Assembly (NCBI GenBank): GCA_947258465.1
Contig: CAMYIQ010000320.1
Coordinates: 1-36,254 of the forward strand
DNA: 36,254 nt
From: an uncultured Erythrobacter sp.
Lineage (GTDB): Bacteria; Pseudomonadota; Alphaproteobacteria; Sphingomonadales; Sphingomonadaceae
Direction of reading: 5' to 3'
This document shows positions 17,877-28,914 of this stretch, in pieces. A program made the translations under genes and the position numbers. Below the pieces are notes generated by a model. The model did not search any database. It was not told the origin of the DNA and saw nothing but the letters and a program-made list of their open reading frames with translations. Position 1 is the first letter of the stretch; every line of letters begins with the position of its first letter.

Positions 17877-18895
17877 GCGGCACGGTCTTCGGCGATTGCC
17901 AGCAGGGCATCGCGTTTCGCGAGCAGCGCTTCGGTATCGATACCGTCTTGCGCGTCACGCATGGCCGCGTGCACGCATTCGAGCCGCTCGCGGGTCTTCG
18001 CATTCATGCTTCCGCAGCGTTCGGCGATTGCACGCTGATCGTCCATTCTCGCCCAGCAATTCAGTACGATGTCGCAGCCTGCCTCGAGCGCGCGGACCGA
18101 ACGCTCGGCGATAGTGCCGTCCAGCGCCTCCATGTCGATATCGTCGGACAGCAGCAGACCGTCGAAACCGATCTTCCCGCGGATGATCTGGCTGATAACG
18201 GTTTTCGAGAGCGTTGCCGGGTTTTCCGCGTCCCATGCCTCGAACACGATATGCGCGCTCATCCCCAATGGATGAGCAGCCAGCGTGCGGAACGGCTCTA
18301 TGTCGATCGCAAGTTCCACATCGCTGGCGGTGACATGCGGCAGCTCCTTGTGCGAATCGCAGGTCGCACGGCCATGCCCCGGCATATGCTTGAGGCACCC
18401 CACGATGCCCGCACGGTCCATCCCGTCGAGCACCGCGCGGCCGAGCGCCGCGACCTGCATCGGTTCGCTGCCCAGCGCCCGGTCGCCGATCACATCGTCG
18501 GTTTCGGGGCGACGGACATCGAAGGGCGCGTGAAAATCGACCGCTATGCCCATTTCCGAAAGCTCGCGGCCCATGGCCTCGGCATTGACGCGTGCGGCCT
18601 CGATTGCGGAAGCGGGAGCAATATCCCACAGCCTGGCAAATGCCTCGCCAGCGGGATAGCGCTGCCATTCAGGCGGTTTCATCCGGGCGACGCGGCCACC
18701 TTCCTGGTCGATCGAGAGTATCAGGCGATCGCGGCCATGGATCGCGCGCAGATCGTCGGTCAGCTTGCGCAACTGATCGCGGTTATCGCAATTGCGCGCG
18801 AACAGGATATAGCCCGCCGGATCGGCCTCCTTGAAGAAGGCGCGTTCCTCGGCTGTCAGGTCGAGGCCGGAAATGCCGAAAATGGCGGGCGTCAT
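17873..18895 (-). CDS. nagZ: Beta-N-acetylhexosaminidase (GH3)
   Basis: MTPAIFGISGLDLTAEERAFFKEADPAGYILFARNCDNRDQLRKLTDDLR...LILSIDQEGGRVARM...GCLKHMPGHGRATCDSHKELPHV: GH3/NagZ KH(F/M)PGHG and DQEGG motifs. Confidence 0.95.
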   Translation of the reverse strand: MTPAIFGISGLDLTAEERAFFKEADPAGYILFARNCDNRDQLRKLTDDLRAIHGRDRLILSIDQEGGRVARMKPPEWQRYPAGEAFARLWDIAPASAIEAARVNAEAMGRELSEMGIAVDFHAPFDVRRPETDDVIGDRALGSEPMQVAALGRAVLDGMDRAGIVGCLKHMPGHGRATCDSHKELPHVTASDVELAIDIEPFRTLAAHPLGMSAHIVFEAWDAENPATLSKTVISQIIRGKIGFDGLLLSDDIDMEALDGTIAERSVRALEAGCDIVLNCWARMDDQRAIAERCGSMNAKTRERLECVHAAMRDAQDGIDTEALLAKRDALLAIAEDRAA

Positions 18896-18966
18896 GCACG
18901 GCACGGTGAAGCCAACACCCCGGCCGCGCAAGCGCGCGCCGTGTGGCAAGTGTGGAAATTCAGCAG

Positions 18967-19668
18967 CTACTTGACGAAACAGGCGAGCCCGTCGGCCTTG
19001 AGCGCAGCGCATAGCCGGTTGGCGGAGGCGCGATCGCCGGCCAGCGCCTGCAGGCGATAGACGCGGCCGATATCCACCTGAGCCTCGACCACGCGGTGCT
19101 TCACCCCATTGAGCGCTTCGGTCTGGCGGATCAGGTTCGACCACGCGGCCTGGGCATCGGCGCGGCGTGGATAGGCACCGACCTGAACCGCCGTTCCGGG
19201 TGGAGGCGCGCTGCGGCTTCCCGCATTGACTGTCGAGGCGATAGTGGGGCTGGCAGACTCGCCCGAATCCGCCGCAGGAGCGGCAGTCGGCTCGGCCAAC
19301 TTTCCTTCGCGCGTCTGCCCCTCGCCCACGGCAAAGCTCGTGTCGCCCGTCCCGGCGAATGTTTTGCCGCCCGGGTTTTCGGGCTTGGTCTTGTACGGCT
19401 CGTCCGGCGCGGCGATTACACTGCCGTCGGCCGGGGGTTCGTCGGAAGCTTGGTTGGAGAAGAACCAGATTCCGCCAATGACCACGGCGAGCAGAGCCAG
19501 CGCAAGCGCGCCCATGAGCCACAGGCGCGACGTGTCGAAGCCCGCTGCTTCGTCTTCGTCCTCACCTGCTTCGAGCCATGGCAGACTTTCGTCATCGGCA
19601 AGGTCCAACTGGCCCTCAGCCTCCCAATCCTTGTCCGTATCGTAGGGCGTCGACGCCACCATGCTCAC
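18967..19668 (-). CDS. SPOR domain-containing membrane protein
   Basis: N-terminal cytosolic acidic region, one TM ([22 protein letters not shown]), C-terminal SPOR repeat ([51 protein letters not shown]). Confidence 0.9.
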   Translation of the reverse strand: MSMVASTPYDTDKDWEAEGQLDLADDESLPWLEAGEDEDEAAGFDTSRLWLMGALALALLAVVIGGIWFFSNQASDEPPADGSVIAAPDEPYKTKPENPGGKTFAGTGDTSFAVGEGQTREGKLAEPTAAPAADSGESASPTIASTVNAGSRSAPPPGTAVQVGAYPRRADAQAAWSNLIRQTEALNGVKHRVVEAQVDIGRVYRLQALAGDRASANRLCAALKADGLACFVK

Positions 19669-21404
19669 ATCTCCTCGACCGCTTCGACCCCCAGGATCGC
19701 AAGGCCGTTGCGAATAACCTGCCCGACCTGCGTAGCCAGGAACAACCGCGCTGCAGTCAGTTCGGGATCGCTCTCCTGGATGATCCGCTTCGACGGATCG
19801 TCATTACCCGCATTCCAGAAACTGTGGAAGGCGGCAGCAAGATCGCCGAGGAAAAAGGCAATGCGATGCGGTTCGCGCGCCTTGGCGGCGGATTCGACCA
19901 CGCGCGGGAATTGCGAAGCCTCGCGCACCAGCGCAAGTTCGTCGTCGCCGAGACGGTCGAGATGCGCATCGCTCGGCTCGACGCCCGCCTTGCGCAGGGT
20001 CGAATGGATACGCGCATGCGCATATTGAAGGTAGAAGACCGGATTGTCCTTCGAGGCTTCGACCACTTTGGCGAAGTCGAATTCCATCTGCGCGTCGGGC
20101 TTGCGAGTGAGCATGGTAAAGCGCACCACGTCCTTGCCGACCTCGTTCACGACATCGGCCAACGTGACGAAAGTACCCGACCGCTTGGACATTTTCACCG
20201 GCTCGCCGTCGCGCAGCAGCTTGACCATCTGCACCAGCTTGACGTCGAACGGCACGTCGCGACCGGCGCCCTTGGTCAAGGCAGCGACGGCGGCCTTGAT
20301 CCGCTTGACCGTGCCGGCATGGTCCGCGCCCCAGATGTCTATCAGCGCGTCGGCCTTTTCAGCCTTCTGGAAGTGATAGGCGAGGTCGGCCCCGAAATAG
20401 GTCCAGGCCCCGTTCGACTTCTTGATCGGACGATCCTGGTCGTCGCCGAATTCGGTCGAGCGGAACAGCGGCAGTTCGACCGGCTCCCAATCTTCGGGCG
20501 GGGCTTTGCCCTTGGGCGCTTCGAGCACGCCATCATAGACGAAACCGTGTTCGCGCAGCCAGGCCTCCGCCGCCTCGGGCTTCTTTGCCGCCTGCAATTC
20601 GGCTTCGGAGGAAAACAGATCGTGATGGATGCCGAGCAGCGACAAATCCTCGCGGATCATATCCATCATCGCGGCGACCGAACGCTGACGGAACAGTTCC
20701 AGCCATTCACCCTCGGGCGCATCCTTGTAGGCCGGGCCGAACTCCTGCGCGAGCCGTTCGCCCACCGGTTTCAGATAGTCGCCTGGGTAAAGGCCCTCGG
20801 GAATTTCGCCGATATCGTCGCCCAGCGCCTCGCGATACCGCAAATGTGCCGAACGGGCGAGCACATCCACCTGGCCGCCCGCATCGTTGACGTAATATTC
20901 GCGCGTGACACGGTGGCCCGCCCATTCGAGCAGGCCCGACAGCGCATCGCCCACCACCGCGCCGCGGCAATGGCCCATATGCATCGGGCCGGTCGGATTG
21001 GCCGAGACATATTCGATATTGACCGTCTGGCCCTTGCCCATATCGGAACGGCCGTAATCCTGGCCGAGATGCGCGATGGCGAGCAATTCGCGGCGCCATG
21101 CTTCGGGCGACAAGCGCAAATTGATGAAACCCGGCCCGGCGATTGTCGCCTCGACAATATCGGGTTCGCGCTCGAGATGCTCGACGATCTTCTCGGCCAG
21201 CGCGCGCGGATTGGTCTTCGCCTGTTTGGCGAGGACCATCGCCGCATTGGTCGCCAGATCGCCATGCGAAGGATCGCGCGGCGGTTCGACCGTCACATTG
21301 GCGCGCGGCGTGTCGGCGGGCAGAACGCCCTCCATTTCGAGAGCGTTCAATACCGCGTCGATGCGGGCCACGAAGGCCGCGTGAAGTGTCTGCATGTCAG
21401 CCAT
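19665..21404 (-). CDS. argS: Arginyl-tRNA synthetase
   Basis: [50 protein letters not shown] (class I HMGH signature); [15 protein letters not shown]. Confidence 0.97.
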   Translation of the reverse strand: MADMQTLHAAFVARIDAVLNALEMEGVLPADTPRANVTVEPPRDPSHGDLATNAAMVLAKQAKTNPRALAEKIVEHLEREPDIVEATIAGPGFINLRLSPEAWRRELLAIAHLGQDYGRSDMGKGQTVNIEYVSANPTGPMHMGHCRGAVVGDALSGLLEWAGHRVTREYYVNDAGGQVDVLARSAHLRYREALGDDIGEIPEGLYPGDYLKPVGERLAQEFGPAYKDAPEGEWLELFRQRSVAAMMDMIREDLSLLGIHHDLFSSEAELQAAKKPEAAEAWLREHGFVYDGVLEAPKGKAPPEDWEPVELPLFRSTEFGDDQDRPIKKSNGAWTYFGADLAYHFQKAEKADALIDIWGADHAGTVKRIKAAVAALTKGAGRDVPFDVKLVQMVKLLRDGEPVKMSKRSGTFVTLADVVNEVGKDVVRFTMLTRKPDAQMEFDFAKVVEASKDNPVFYLQYAHARIHSTLRKAGVEPSDAHLDRLGDDELALVREASQFPRVVESAAKAREPHRIAFFLGDLAAAFHSFWNAGNDDPSKRIIQESDPELTAARLFLATQVGQVIRNGLAILGVEAVEEM

Positions 21405-21451
21405 GGCGCGCGCCTAGACTATCGGCGCAAAATGGCAAGATGCGAGCGCGC

Positions 21452-22105
21452 CTAGCGCGTGGCGTTGTAGCGGAGCTGGTCTTCGGTCAGTTGAAACCCG
21501 ATCAGCAGTTCGAAGGTGGCCCGCTGCACCGCTGCGCGCACGGCCGGATCGGCCAGCGGATCGAGTGCGGCGTCGGGATCGCCGGCCTTGCGCTTGCGGG
21601 TGATCTGTTCGCGAATATCGGCCGGAAGCGTCGCGGCGCCGCGATCGACATAGGCCCCGGCAGTGCCCCGCGCCTGAGTGCGTTCCTGCCCGTCGGCGAA
21701 TTGCAGGGTCACGCTTCCGACACGCTTCGTCACCACGGCGGAACCGCCACGGACCACGGTCGAAAAATACGGCAACGTAACTGACCGGGCGCCCCGCGTA
21801 TCGGCACGGCGCGCAACCACATCGAACGTCGCTTCGGTATACACCCGGTCGCCCGTTTCTTCGTTGCAGCTCGAACGAAGATTGGTGATCGCCGCCGTCA
21901 CGTCGAGATCCGCCATCGTGGTCGAAGCCGGGGTGCGAAAAGTGGTGATATCGCCGGTGTAATCGGGAATTCCCACGGCCGGACACGTCGTCCTGACGGC
22001 GGAAATGCCGACGCCCTGATCGACGACCAGTTCACCTTCCCTTGCGCAACCGGCCAGCGCCAGGCCAAGGGCAAGCGCGGGAAGAAGGCGAGTACGGATG
22101 GTCAT
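21452..22105 (-). CDS. Conserved hypothetical lipoprotein
   Basis: MTIRTRLLPALALGLALAGCAREGE: lipobox LAGC; rest of the protein has no family I can name. Confidence 0.75.
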   Translation of the reverse strand: MTIRTRLLPALALGLALAGCAREGELVVDQGVGISAVRTTCPAVGIPDYTGDITTFRTPASTTMADLDVTAAITNLRSSCNEETGDRVYTEATFDVVARRADTRGARSVTLPYFSTVVRGGSAVVTKRVGSVTLQFADGQERTQARGTAGAYVDRGAATLPADIREQITRKRKAGDPDAALDPLADPAVRAAVQRATFELLIGFQLTEDQLRYNATR

Positions 22106-22202
22106 GCGGCTAATTTCCCTTTTACGGTCATTCGAATTCATAGCCCCGCGAGGCTGCGGCTTGCCCTAGCTTGGCCCGCACGAAAGCGCTAGAGGGCGAC
22201 AC

Positions 22203-23186
22203 ATGAATGCCCCCTTTCCATCCACGCCTGCCGTTTCCGATGGCGACCCGCGCCTCCCGCTCAAGCTGCTGATCGCGGCGCCCCGCGGCTTTTGCGCCGG
22301 TGTCGATCGGGCGATCGAAATCGTCGAGCGGGCACTGCAGAAATACGGAGCCCCGGTCTACGTCCGGCACGAGATCGTGCACAACCGGTACGTTGTCGAC
22401 AGTCTGAAAGCCAAGGGTGCAATCTTCGTCGATGAACTGGACGAGGTTCCTGACGACGCACCGGTCGTGTTCAGCGCGCATGGTGTTCCCAAAACCGTCC
22501 CGGCAGAGGCCGAGCGGCGCAAGATGCTCTATGTCGATGCGACCTGTCCGCTGGTGAGCAAGGTCCACCGCCAGGCCGAGCGCCAGATCGAGAAGGGGCA
22601 GCATATCCTGTTCATTGGCCATTCCGGCCATCCGGAGGTCATTGGAACGATGGGCCAGGTGCCCGAGGGCCAGATTACTCTGGTCGAGACCGTCGAGGAT
22701 GTCGCGAAACTCGAATTCTCGCGCGACGATGCGCTGTCCTATCTCTCGCAAACCACGCTGTCTGTCGATGATACGCGCGATATCATCCGTGCCTTGGAAA
22801 AGCGGTTCCCCCGGATCGTCGCGCCCAAGGCGGAGGACATCTGCTACGCAACCAGCAACCGGCAGGCCGCCACCAAGCAGATCGCGGCGAGCTGCGATCT
22901 GGTACTGGTCATCGGTGCGCCCAATTCCTCGAACTCGCTCCGGCTCGTCGAAGTCGCCGACCGGATGGGCACCGAGGCGAGGCTGATCCAGCGCGCCGAC
23001 GAAATCGATCCGAGCTGGCTCGAAGGCGTCGGCACTGTCGGCCTCACCGCCGGGGCGTCGGCTCCGGAAAAGCTGGTGCGCGAGGTCGTCGATCGTCTGT
23101 CTGACTGGCGGCTGGTCGACGAGGAAGTAATTACCACGGCCGAAGAGAACATGATCTTCAAGCTCCCCCGCCAACTCACCGAATAA
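22203..23186 (+). CDS. ispH: 4-hydroxy-3-methylbut-2-enyl diphosphate reductase
   Basis: [24 protein letters not shown]...[17 protein letters not shown]...[12 protein letters not shown]...[16 protein letters not shown]...[15 protein letters not shown]; conserved cluster Cys residues. Confidence 0.97.
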   Translation: MNAPFPSTPAVSDGDPRLPLKLLIAAPRGFCAGVDRAIEIVERALQKYGAPVYVRHEIVHNRYVVDSLKAKGAIFVDELDEVPDDAPVVFSAHGVPKTVPAEAERRKMLYVDATCPLVSKVHRQAERQIEKGQHILFIGHSGHPEVIGTMGQVPEGQITLVETVEDVAKLEFSRDDALSYLSQTTLSVDDTRDIIRALEKRFPRIVAPKAEDICYATSNRQAATKQIAASCDLVLVIGAPNSSNSLRLVEVADRMGTEARLIQRADEIDPSWLEGVGTVGLTAGASAPEKLVREVVDRLSDWRLVDEEVITTAEENMIFKLPRQLTE

Positions 23187-23187
23187 C

Positions 23188-24144
23188 GTGGCCGTCTATA
23201 CCCACCTCGGTGCGGAGGAGCTCGCGCGGCTCATCGCGCATTACGATGTCGGCGATCTGGTTTCCGCCAAGGGCATCGCGGAAGGCGTGTCGAATTCGAA
23301 CTGGCTGGTGGAAACGAGCGAAGCTCGTTTCATCCTCACCATGTATGAACGGCGGATCGACACGGCGGATCTGCCTTTCTTCCTGGGTCTGCTCGATCAC
23401 CTTTCGGAGGCCGGTTGCCCGGTGCCGCGCACGATCCACGACACTGCGGGCAATGCCTGGCGCATGGTCGATGGCAAGGCAGTGGCACTCATCGAATTTC
23501 TGCCCGGCGTTTCGCCGACCAGCCCGGAGCCTGCGCAAGCCCGTGCGGTAGGACGCGCGCTGGCGCGGGCACACTTGACAGCCCGCGATTTCCCCATGGC
23601 GAGGGTCAACGATCTCGCTCCGGCCGATATGCTCGGCATCTTGCGGCAATGCGGAACAGCCGCCCTGCACGGCATCGATACGGAGCTTCCGGCCATTCTC
23701 GAGATCGGCGCGGGTATTTTACGCAAGTGGCCCGAACGATTGCCGGAATCGATCATCCATTCCGATCTTTTCCCGGACAATGTGCTGATGCTCGGCGATC
23801 GGGTCACGGGAATGATCGACTTCTATTTCGCCTGCACCGGCGCCATGGCTTACGATCTGGCGGTTACCCACGCGGCCTGGTGCTTCGATGCGCGCGGAAC
23901 GCGGTTCGACGATGGGCTCGGCCGCGCGCTTGTCGAAGGCTATGAAGAAACCCGTCCGCTGACCGATAGCGAACAGTCGGCCCTCCCCTTATTGGCCGAA
24001 GGAGCCTGTCTGCGATTTATCGCCAGCCGCGCGCAGGACTGGCTCGAAACGCCCGAGGATGCGTTGGTCGAACGAAAGAACCCGATGGATTTTATGCGGC
24101 GACTGGCATTCTATCGCGCGGCAGGTCAGAGCGCCTTCGCATGA
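23188..24144 (+). CDS. thrB: Homoserine kinase (ThrB type II, APH fold)
   Basis: [43 protein letters not shown]...[11 protein letters not shown]...[14 protein letters not shown]...[19 protein letters not shown]; 1-nt gap from ispH. Confidence 0.94.
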   Translation: MAVYTHLGAEELARLIAHYDVGDLVSAKGIAEGVSNSNWLVETSEARFILTMYERRIDTADLPFFLGLLDHLSEAGCPVPRTIHDTAGNAWRMVDGKAVALIEFLPGVSPTSPEPAQARAVGRALARAHLTARDFPMARVNDLAPADMLGILRQCGTAALHGIDTELPAILEIGAGILRKWPERLPESIIHSDLFPDNVLMLGDRVTGMIDFYFACTGAMAYDLAVTHAAWCFDARGTRFDDGLGRALVEGYEETRPLTDSEQSALPLLAEGACLRFIASRAQDWLETPEDALVERKNPMDFMRRLAFYRAAGQSAFA

Positions 24145-24584
24145 AAAAAGTCGAAATTTTCACCGATGGCGCCTGCAAGGGAAATCCCGGTCCGGGTGGC
24201 TGGGGCGCGCTGCTCCGAATGGGGCCGCATGAGAAGGAAATCAGCGGCGGCGAAGCCGATACCACCAACAATCGGATGGAGATGACCGCTGCAATCAAGG
24301 CATTGGGCGCGTTGATCGAGCCCTGCGAAGTCGATCTCTATACCGATAGCAAATATCTGATCGATGGGATCACCAAGTGGGTCCACGGATGGAAGAAACG
24401 CGGCTGGGTGAATGCCAGCCGCAAACCGGTCCGCAATGCGGAACTGTGGCACGACCTGATCGAATTGACCGAGCGGCACAATGTCGAATGGCACTGGGTC
24501 AAAGGCCATTCGGGCCATGAAGAAAACGACCGCGTGGACCGCCTCGCCAGCGACGAGGCGGACCGTATCGCGCGCCAGGGCTAG
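24141..24584 (+). CDS. rnhA: Ribonuclease HI
   Basis: [27 protein letters not shown]...[14 protein letters not shown]...[24 protein letters not shown]...[21 protein letters not shown] overlap with thrB. Confidence 0.97.
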   Translation: MKKVEIFTDGACKGNPGPGGWGALLRMGPHEKEISGGEADTTNNRMEMTAAIKALGALIEPCEVDLYTDSKYLIDGITKWVHGWKKRGWVNASRKPVRNAELWHDLIELTERHNVEWHWVKGHSGHEENDRVDRLASDEADRIARQG

Positions 24585-24590
24585 CCCTGA

Positions 24591-24767
24591 CTAGCTGTTG
24601 TCGACGACTTCGGCCCCCGGGCCGTTCTTCTTGATCGAATCGATAGCATTCTGCGCACTCGCCTTCGACGAATACCCTTCGGTCGAGAACATCACTTCGG
24701 CATTGTATTTGAAACGCACGCGGAATTCTCCCGCCTTATCCCTGTATATCTCGAAATGGTGGCCCAT
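24591..24767 (-). CDS. YegP family (DUF1508) small protein
   Basis: MGHHFEIYRDKAGEFRVRFKYNAEVMFSTEGYSSKASAQNAIDSIKKNGPGAEVVD: DUF1508 pattern. Start at 24767, internal to the longer listed ORF. Confidence 0.85.
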   Translation of the reverse strand: MGHHFEIYRDKAGEFRVRFKYNAEVMFSTEGYSSKASAQNAIDSIKKNGPGAEVVDNS

Positions 24768-24824
24768 CGGTCGTCGCTCCTTCTGTACGGGGTTTCGCCA
24801 CCCTAGCGCGTATCGCGCCATTGG

Positions 24825-25922
24825 CTAGGCTAAGCGGGCGGGCGAATAGAGGTCGGCATCGAGGTGTGCGGTCATCGCGTCGCGCTCTTCGTCCAGCAAA
24901 AGCTGCCGGGCGAGCCGCGCCGCCGCGGGAGCCGTCTGGATTCCGAATCCGCCCTGCCCGGCGAACCAGGCGAAACCGGCGGTCTCGGGATCATAGCCAT
25001 AGACCGGGCGCCGATCCGCGGTGAAGCTGCGCAGTCCCGCCCATTTATGCTCAACCGCCATCACCTTCCAGTCGACGACTTCCTCGAGCCGCGCGATCGC
25101 TTCGGCAACTGCCAGTTCCTCGGGCGCCGCATCGCAGGGCTCGCTCGGCTCCTCATCGTGCGGGCTGAGCCACAGGCGACCCGATTCGGGCTTGAATTAG
25201 AAGCGCCCCCGAATGTCGAGCACCAGGGGAAGGTCTTCGTCGACGGGCGGATCTACCCGTACCTGCGCGACCGTCCTGCGGTAGGGAACGATGCCGGCAG
25301 GCTTTGCGCCGGCAATCCTTGCCAATTCGTCGGCCCACGCGCCTGCCGCATTCACCACGACTGCGGCGCGGAAGGTTTCCCCACCTGCGACAGCGATAGT
25401 CCATTCCCCCTGGCCGCGATCGAGATCGACGACACGGGCTCTGCATTCGAGCCGGGTACCGCCCTCGCGCGCCAGCGCCAGATAGCGCGCGTGCAAGGCA
25501 GCCACATCGATATCCGCGCATACCGGTTCCCAGATCGCATCGGACCATAGGCGACGAATTCCGGGCAATTTCTTCTGGATATCCGCGCGACCCATGTGCT
25601 GGATCGAGGCTCCGGTCGGAACGAAACGTCGCATGAACTGCGTCACCAGTTCTTCGTCGCCCTCCTTGGCGATATACAGGGCACCGCGCTGGCGCAGAAA
25701 GCCATTGTCACGCAGATAAGGCCCCGATGCGAGCGTTAGCGGAACGATCTCGGGCCCGCCGTAACATTCTTCCCAGAACGCCGCCGAGCGCCCCGTTGCA
25801 TGATAGCCGGGGCGGTCTTCCCCCTCCAGCAGAAGCACGCGGGCACCGCCCGCAGACAATTCGGCGGCGAGGCTGGCCCCCGCGATCCCGGCGCCGACAA
25901 TGGCAAAATCGTAAACGGTCAT
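24825..25922 (-). pseudogene. FAD-dependent oxidoreductase (DadA/DAO-like), interrupted by an in-frame TAA at 25199..25197
   Basis: MTVYDFAIVGAGIAGASLAAELSAGGARVLLLEGEDRPGYHATGRSAAFW (Rossmann GxGxxG) ... VLDIRGRF*FKPESGRLWLSPHDEEPSEPCD...GLRSFTADRRPVYGYDPETAGFAWFAGQGGFGIQTAPAAARLARQLLLDE. Both halves are in the same frame and together make one complete domain. Confidence 0.85.
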
Positions 25923-25924
25923 GG

Positions 25925-26884
25925 TTATTCCTGCGGGGCCACGCGATCGAGGAACTCGTCGATACCCGCCAGCGCGCGCTCACGCACGGGATCGACTTCG
26001 CGAAGGATTTCGTGATGCGCCTCTTGCCCGAACTCGATCAGTTCGCCACCGGACAGCCGCTGCGCCGCGCGGACGGCCGAAGCATGATCGACCAGCCTGT
26101 CCGCCGATGTGCTGATTACAAGGACGGGGACCCGCACGGCTTCCATCGCTCCCGCCTCGCCCAATCGGCGGGCCGAAGCGTAGGCGCGCTCTACCCAGCC
26201 CCAACTTCCCGGCCCCATTACCAGCTCGGGGCGTTTTTCGCGCCACCACAGCTCGTCCGCATAGCGATCGGCATCATGGGTGAGCAGATCGCGGCGGCGG
26301 GCGGGCATTTCGCCGGGCTTTTCGCTCCACTTCCACGCAGGGCGCGTCGGCTTGCCGATCCGGATCATCACCCGGGCGACGCCGTGAAGCACAGCCAAGG
26401 GCAGCGGTGGCCCCGCCATGCCGATCATCGGCGCGCTCAGAACCACCGCATCGGGATCGACGAGACCATCGACCAGTGCGCGCATCACCACATGCGCGCC
26501 CATGGAATGGGCAACCAAGACATGCGGCCCGGGCGTGGCCGCTTTCCATGACCTCCACAGGCAGGCGAGGTCTTCGCTCCAGGTGGCGAAATCGTCGATA
26601 TGGCCGGTCACCGCATCGCCGCTCAGCCTGCCGGAGCCCGCCTGACCTCGCCAGTCGGCCGCTGTGACACGCCAACCTGTACGATGCCAGTAATCGAGCG
26701 TTTCGAGGTACTTCTCGTAAAAATCGCCTCGTCCCGGGAGGAACAGCAACGAACCGCGTCGGCCTTCGTCTACCCCCGGCCAGTCGATCCGCCTGATGGC
26801 GTGCCCGTCGGCCAACGTGAAGGTCGATTCCCTTGCCGGAGATGGAATGGCGCGGCGGTCGATTGTCTCGTGTGACGCTGACAT
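25925..26884 (-). CDS. Alpha/beta hydrolase (monoacylglycerol lipase/lysophospholipase-like)
   Basis: GSLLFLPGRGDFYEKYLETLDYWHRTGWRVTAADWRGQAGSGR...HVLVAHSMGAHVVMRALVDG (nucleophile elbow AHSMGAH)...VPVLVISTSADRLVDHASAVRAA. Start MSASHETIDRR at 26884 preferred. Confidence 0.88.
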   Translation of the reverse strand: MSASHETIDRRAIPSPARESTFTLADGHAIRRIDWPGVDEGRRGSLLFLPGRGDFYEKYLETLDYWHRTGWRVTAADWRGQAGSGRLSGDAVTGHIDDFATWSEDLACLWRSWKAATPGPHVLVAHSMGAHVVMRALVDGLVDPDAVVLSAPMIGMAGPPLPLAVLHGVARVMIRIGKPTRPAWKWSEKPGEMPARRRDLLTHDADRYADELWWREKRPELVMGPGSWGWVERAYASARRLGEAGAMEAVRVPVLVISTSADRLVDHASAVRAAQRLSGGELIEFGQEAHHEILREVDPVRERALAGIDEFLDRVAPQE

Positions 26885-26969
26885 GCCGGTGATCGCGACC
26901 TCCTCAATGGTTACTTTTTGGTAAGCACGCTCCTGTAGCACCGCCCGTCAAGGAAGCGTCGGGGGCGTC

Positions 26970-27686
26970 ATGCAAAACCAGATTTTCACCTACGTATTGC
27001 TTGCCGGGTTGGCAATCGCACTCCTCTGTGTAATCGTCACCGACCTCAAGAGCCGCACGATCAGCAACAGGCTCACGATGACGGTGGCACTGGGCGCCCC
27101 GCTCTACTGGCTGTCGATCGGGCTGCCGCTATGGCCCGGGATTGCGTTTCAACTCGGTTTGGCAGTCGTCGTCTTCGCGGTCTGCTGCGTACTCTTCGCC
27201 ATTCGTCAAATGGGGGGTGGGGATGTGAAACTGCTCACGGCCCTTTCTTTGTGGATACCGCCTTCGCAATTCACCCTTTTGCTGGTGGCCATGGCGATGC
27301 TGGGATGGGTGCTGACCATGGCCGTCGGCGCATGGCGGGTGGCCCATTCCAATGCCTTCAAGACCAGGCCTGCGCGCGATTCCACGCTGCTGGTTCTCGG
27401 CACCTTGATTGCCGCGCTCTTCGCCAGCGCCGTGCTTGGCGGGCCGACGCTGCCCGTGCCGCAAGGCCTGATCGACACGACGTCTTCCAGCCCCCTCGCC
27501 GCGATCGCCGTGATACTCGCTCCATTCGTCATCTTGCTGGTGGTCACCCTTGGGTCGATCCGCATCATTCGGCGGCACGACCGCGATCTCTGGGTTCCCT
27601 ACGGCCCGGCGATTTCGCTCGCCGGTATCTGGATCGTCGCCAGCGGGCAGTTGCTGGCCGCCCACCCTGCCGTGACCGGCAGCTGA
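26970..27686 (+). CDS. cpaA: Prepilin peptidase (A24 family, CpaA-like)
   Basis: Multi-TM protein; VIVTDLKSRTISNRLT (first catalytic Asp) and RQMGGGDVKLLTALSLWI (GGGD second catalytic Asp). Confidence 0.9.
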   Translation: MQNQIFTYVLLAGLAIALLCVIVTDLKSRTISNRLTMTVALGAPLYWLSIGLPLWPGIAFQLGLAVVVFAVCCVLFAIRQMGGGDVKLLTALSLWIPPSQFTLLLVAMAMLGWVLTMAVGAWRVAHSNAFKTRPARDSTLLVLGTLIAALFASAVLGGPTLPVPQGLIDTTSSSPLAAIAVILAPFVILLVVTLGSIRIIRRHDRDLWVPYGPAISLAGIWIVASGQLLAAHPAVTGS

Positions 27687-27778
27687 GAACGCGATTTTAA
27701 CCAATTCGACCCTACAGCACGAACCCATACTTGCCCGCATCGGGATTCCGCGGGCCGAACGAGAGGGGCTAGACAGCC

Positions 27779-28873
27779 ATGGATAGGAAGAAGCTGGTTC
27801 TGCTGGTCGCCGCACTGATCGTTGCAGTGGGTACGGCGCTGATCGCGCGGAGCATGTTTGCCGGTGCGAGCGCGCCTCAGGCCGAGGCCGCTCCGGTCGA
27901 AGCGCGCGGCCCCAAGGTCCTCGTCGCACAGCGGGCGCTGCCTGTGGGCACGATCATTACGGCCGACGCGATCGGGTACCAGCTCTGGCCCGAAGAACTG
28001 GTTCAGGACGCTTATTTCCTCGACGGCGAAGCCGATATGAACAAGCTTCTCGGTACGGTCGTCCGTCATCCGATAACGGCCGGTGAACCGGTCACGCAGG
28101 GTTCGCTCGTCGCGCCGGGCGATCGCGGTTTTCTCGCCGCCGCTCTCGCCCCGGGCATGCGGGCCATTACCGTTCCCGTTACCGCCCAGTCGGGCGTGGC
28201 CGGGTTCGTCTTTCCCGGCGACCGCGTCGACATGGTGTTAACCCAGAAAGTCGAAGGCAATGACGGGACGAACCTGAACGCGTCGGAAACCATTTTGCGT
28301 AACCTTCGCGTTCTCGCGACGGACCAGTCGACCGTTTCGGAACAGGCCGAAGACGGTTCGACGGTAGTGAAGCAATTCCGGACCGTCACACTCGAGGTCA
28401 CGCCGGTCATCGCCGAGAAGATCGCGGTGGCACAGACGATCGGTACGCTCAGCCTGTCGCTGCGTTCGCTGGCCGATAACCAGACCGAGCTCGAGCGGGC
28501 CATTGCGGCGGGCGACATCAACATTCCCGACGATGCGACGCCCGAAGAGGAAGAACGCATTCTGCGTCAGGCAATGGCGCGTCCCGACGATGGGAAAAGC
28601 ACCTATGTAACCGGCGGAGACGTTTCGCGTTTTCAACGTCGTTCGGCCCCTCCGCAGGGCGCCGTCACGGGCCCGCCGCCGACCGGATCGGCAGCCATGC
28701 CCGTTCGCCAAGGACCAAGTGTGCGTGTCACTCGCGGCAAGGAAACGGAAAACGTCCCGGTCGGCGCCGCCAAGATCAGCGCCGCGACCGGCGTCATCAA
28801 GAGCCGGCAGGCCGATGGAGCCTGGCTGCCAGCCGCGACCGGGCCGGTCGCGCAGACGGTTGCCGTCGCATGA
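27779..28873 (+). CDS. cpaB: Flp pilus assembly protein CpaB (RcpC; SAF domain)
   Basis: Membrane anchor, then ARGPKVLVAQRALPVGTIITADAIGYQLWPEELVQDAYF...GTVVRHPITAGEPVTQGSLV...GFVFPGDRVDMVLTQ: SAF/RcpC. Confidence 0.93.
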   Translation: MDRKKLVLLVAALIVAVGTALIARSMFAGASAPQAEAAPVEARGPKVLVAQRALPVGTIITADAIGYQLWPEELVQDAYFLDGEADMNKLLGTVVRHPITAGEPVTQGSLVAPGDRGFLAAALAPGMRAITVPVTAQSGVAGFVFPGDRVDMVLTQKVEGNDGTNLNASETILRNLRVLATDQSTVSEQAEDGSTVVKQFRTVTLEVTPVIAEKIAVAQTIGTLSLSLRSLADNQTELERAIAAGDINIPDDATPEEEERILRQAMARPDDGKSTYVTGGDVSRFQRRSAPPQGAVTGPPPTGSAAMPVRQGPSVRVTRGKETENVPVGAAKISAATGVIKSRQADGAWLPAATGPVAQTVAVA

Positions 28874-28914
28874 GCCGGAAAGAAAAAACGGGTAGCCAAT
28901 CAGGGGGCACATCC

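Noticed and set aside
14906-21404. argS-SPOR-nagZ-scpA-scpB-tatABC cluster considered as an unusual mix of functions
   Set aside because: This order is a familiar conserved arrangement in alphaproteobacteria, so not novel.
19578-21455. 625-aa plus-strand ORF antisense to argS
   Set aside because: Shadow ORF; argS on the minus strand has all class I synthetase motifs. His/Arg/Gln-rich translation is typical of antisense frames.
22128-23174. 348-aa minus-strand ORF antisense to ispH
   Set aside because: Shadow ORF; IspH on the plus strand is unambiguous.
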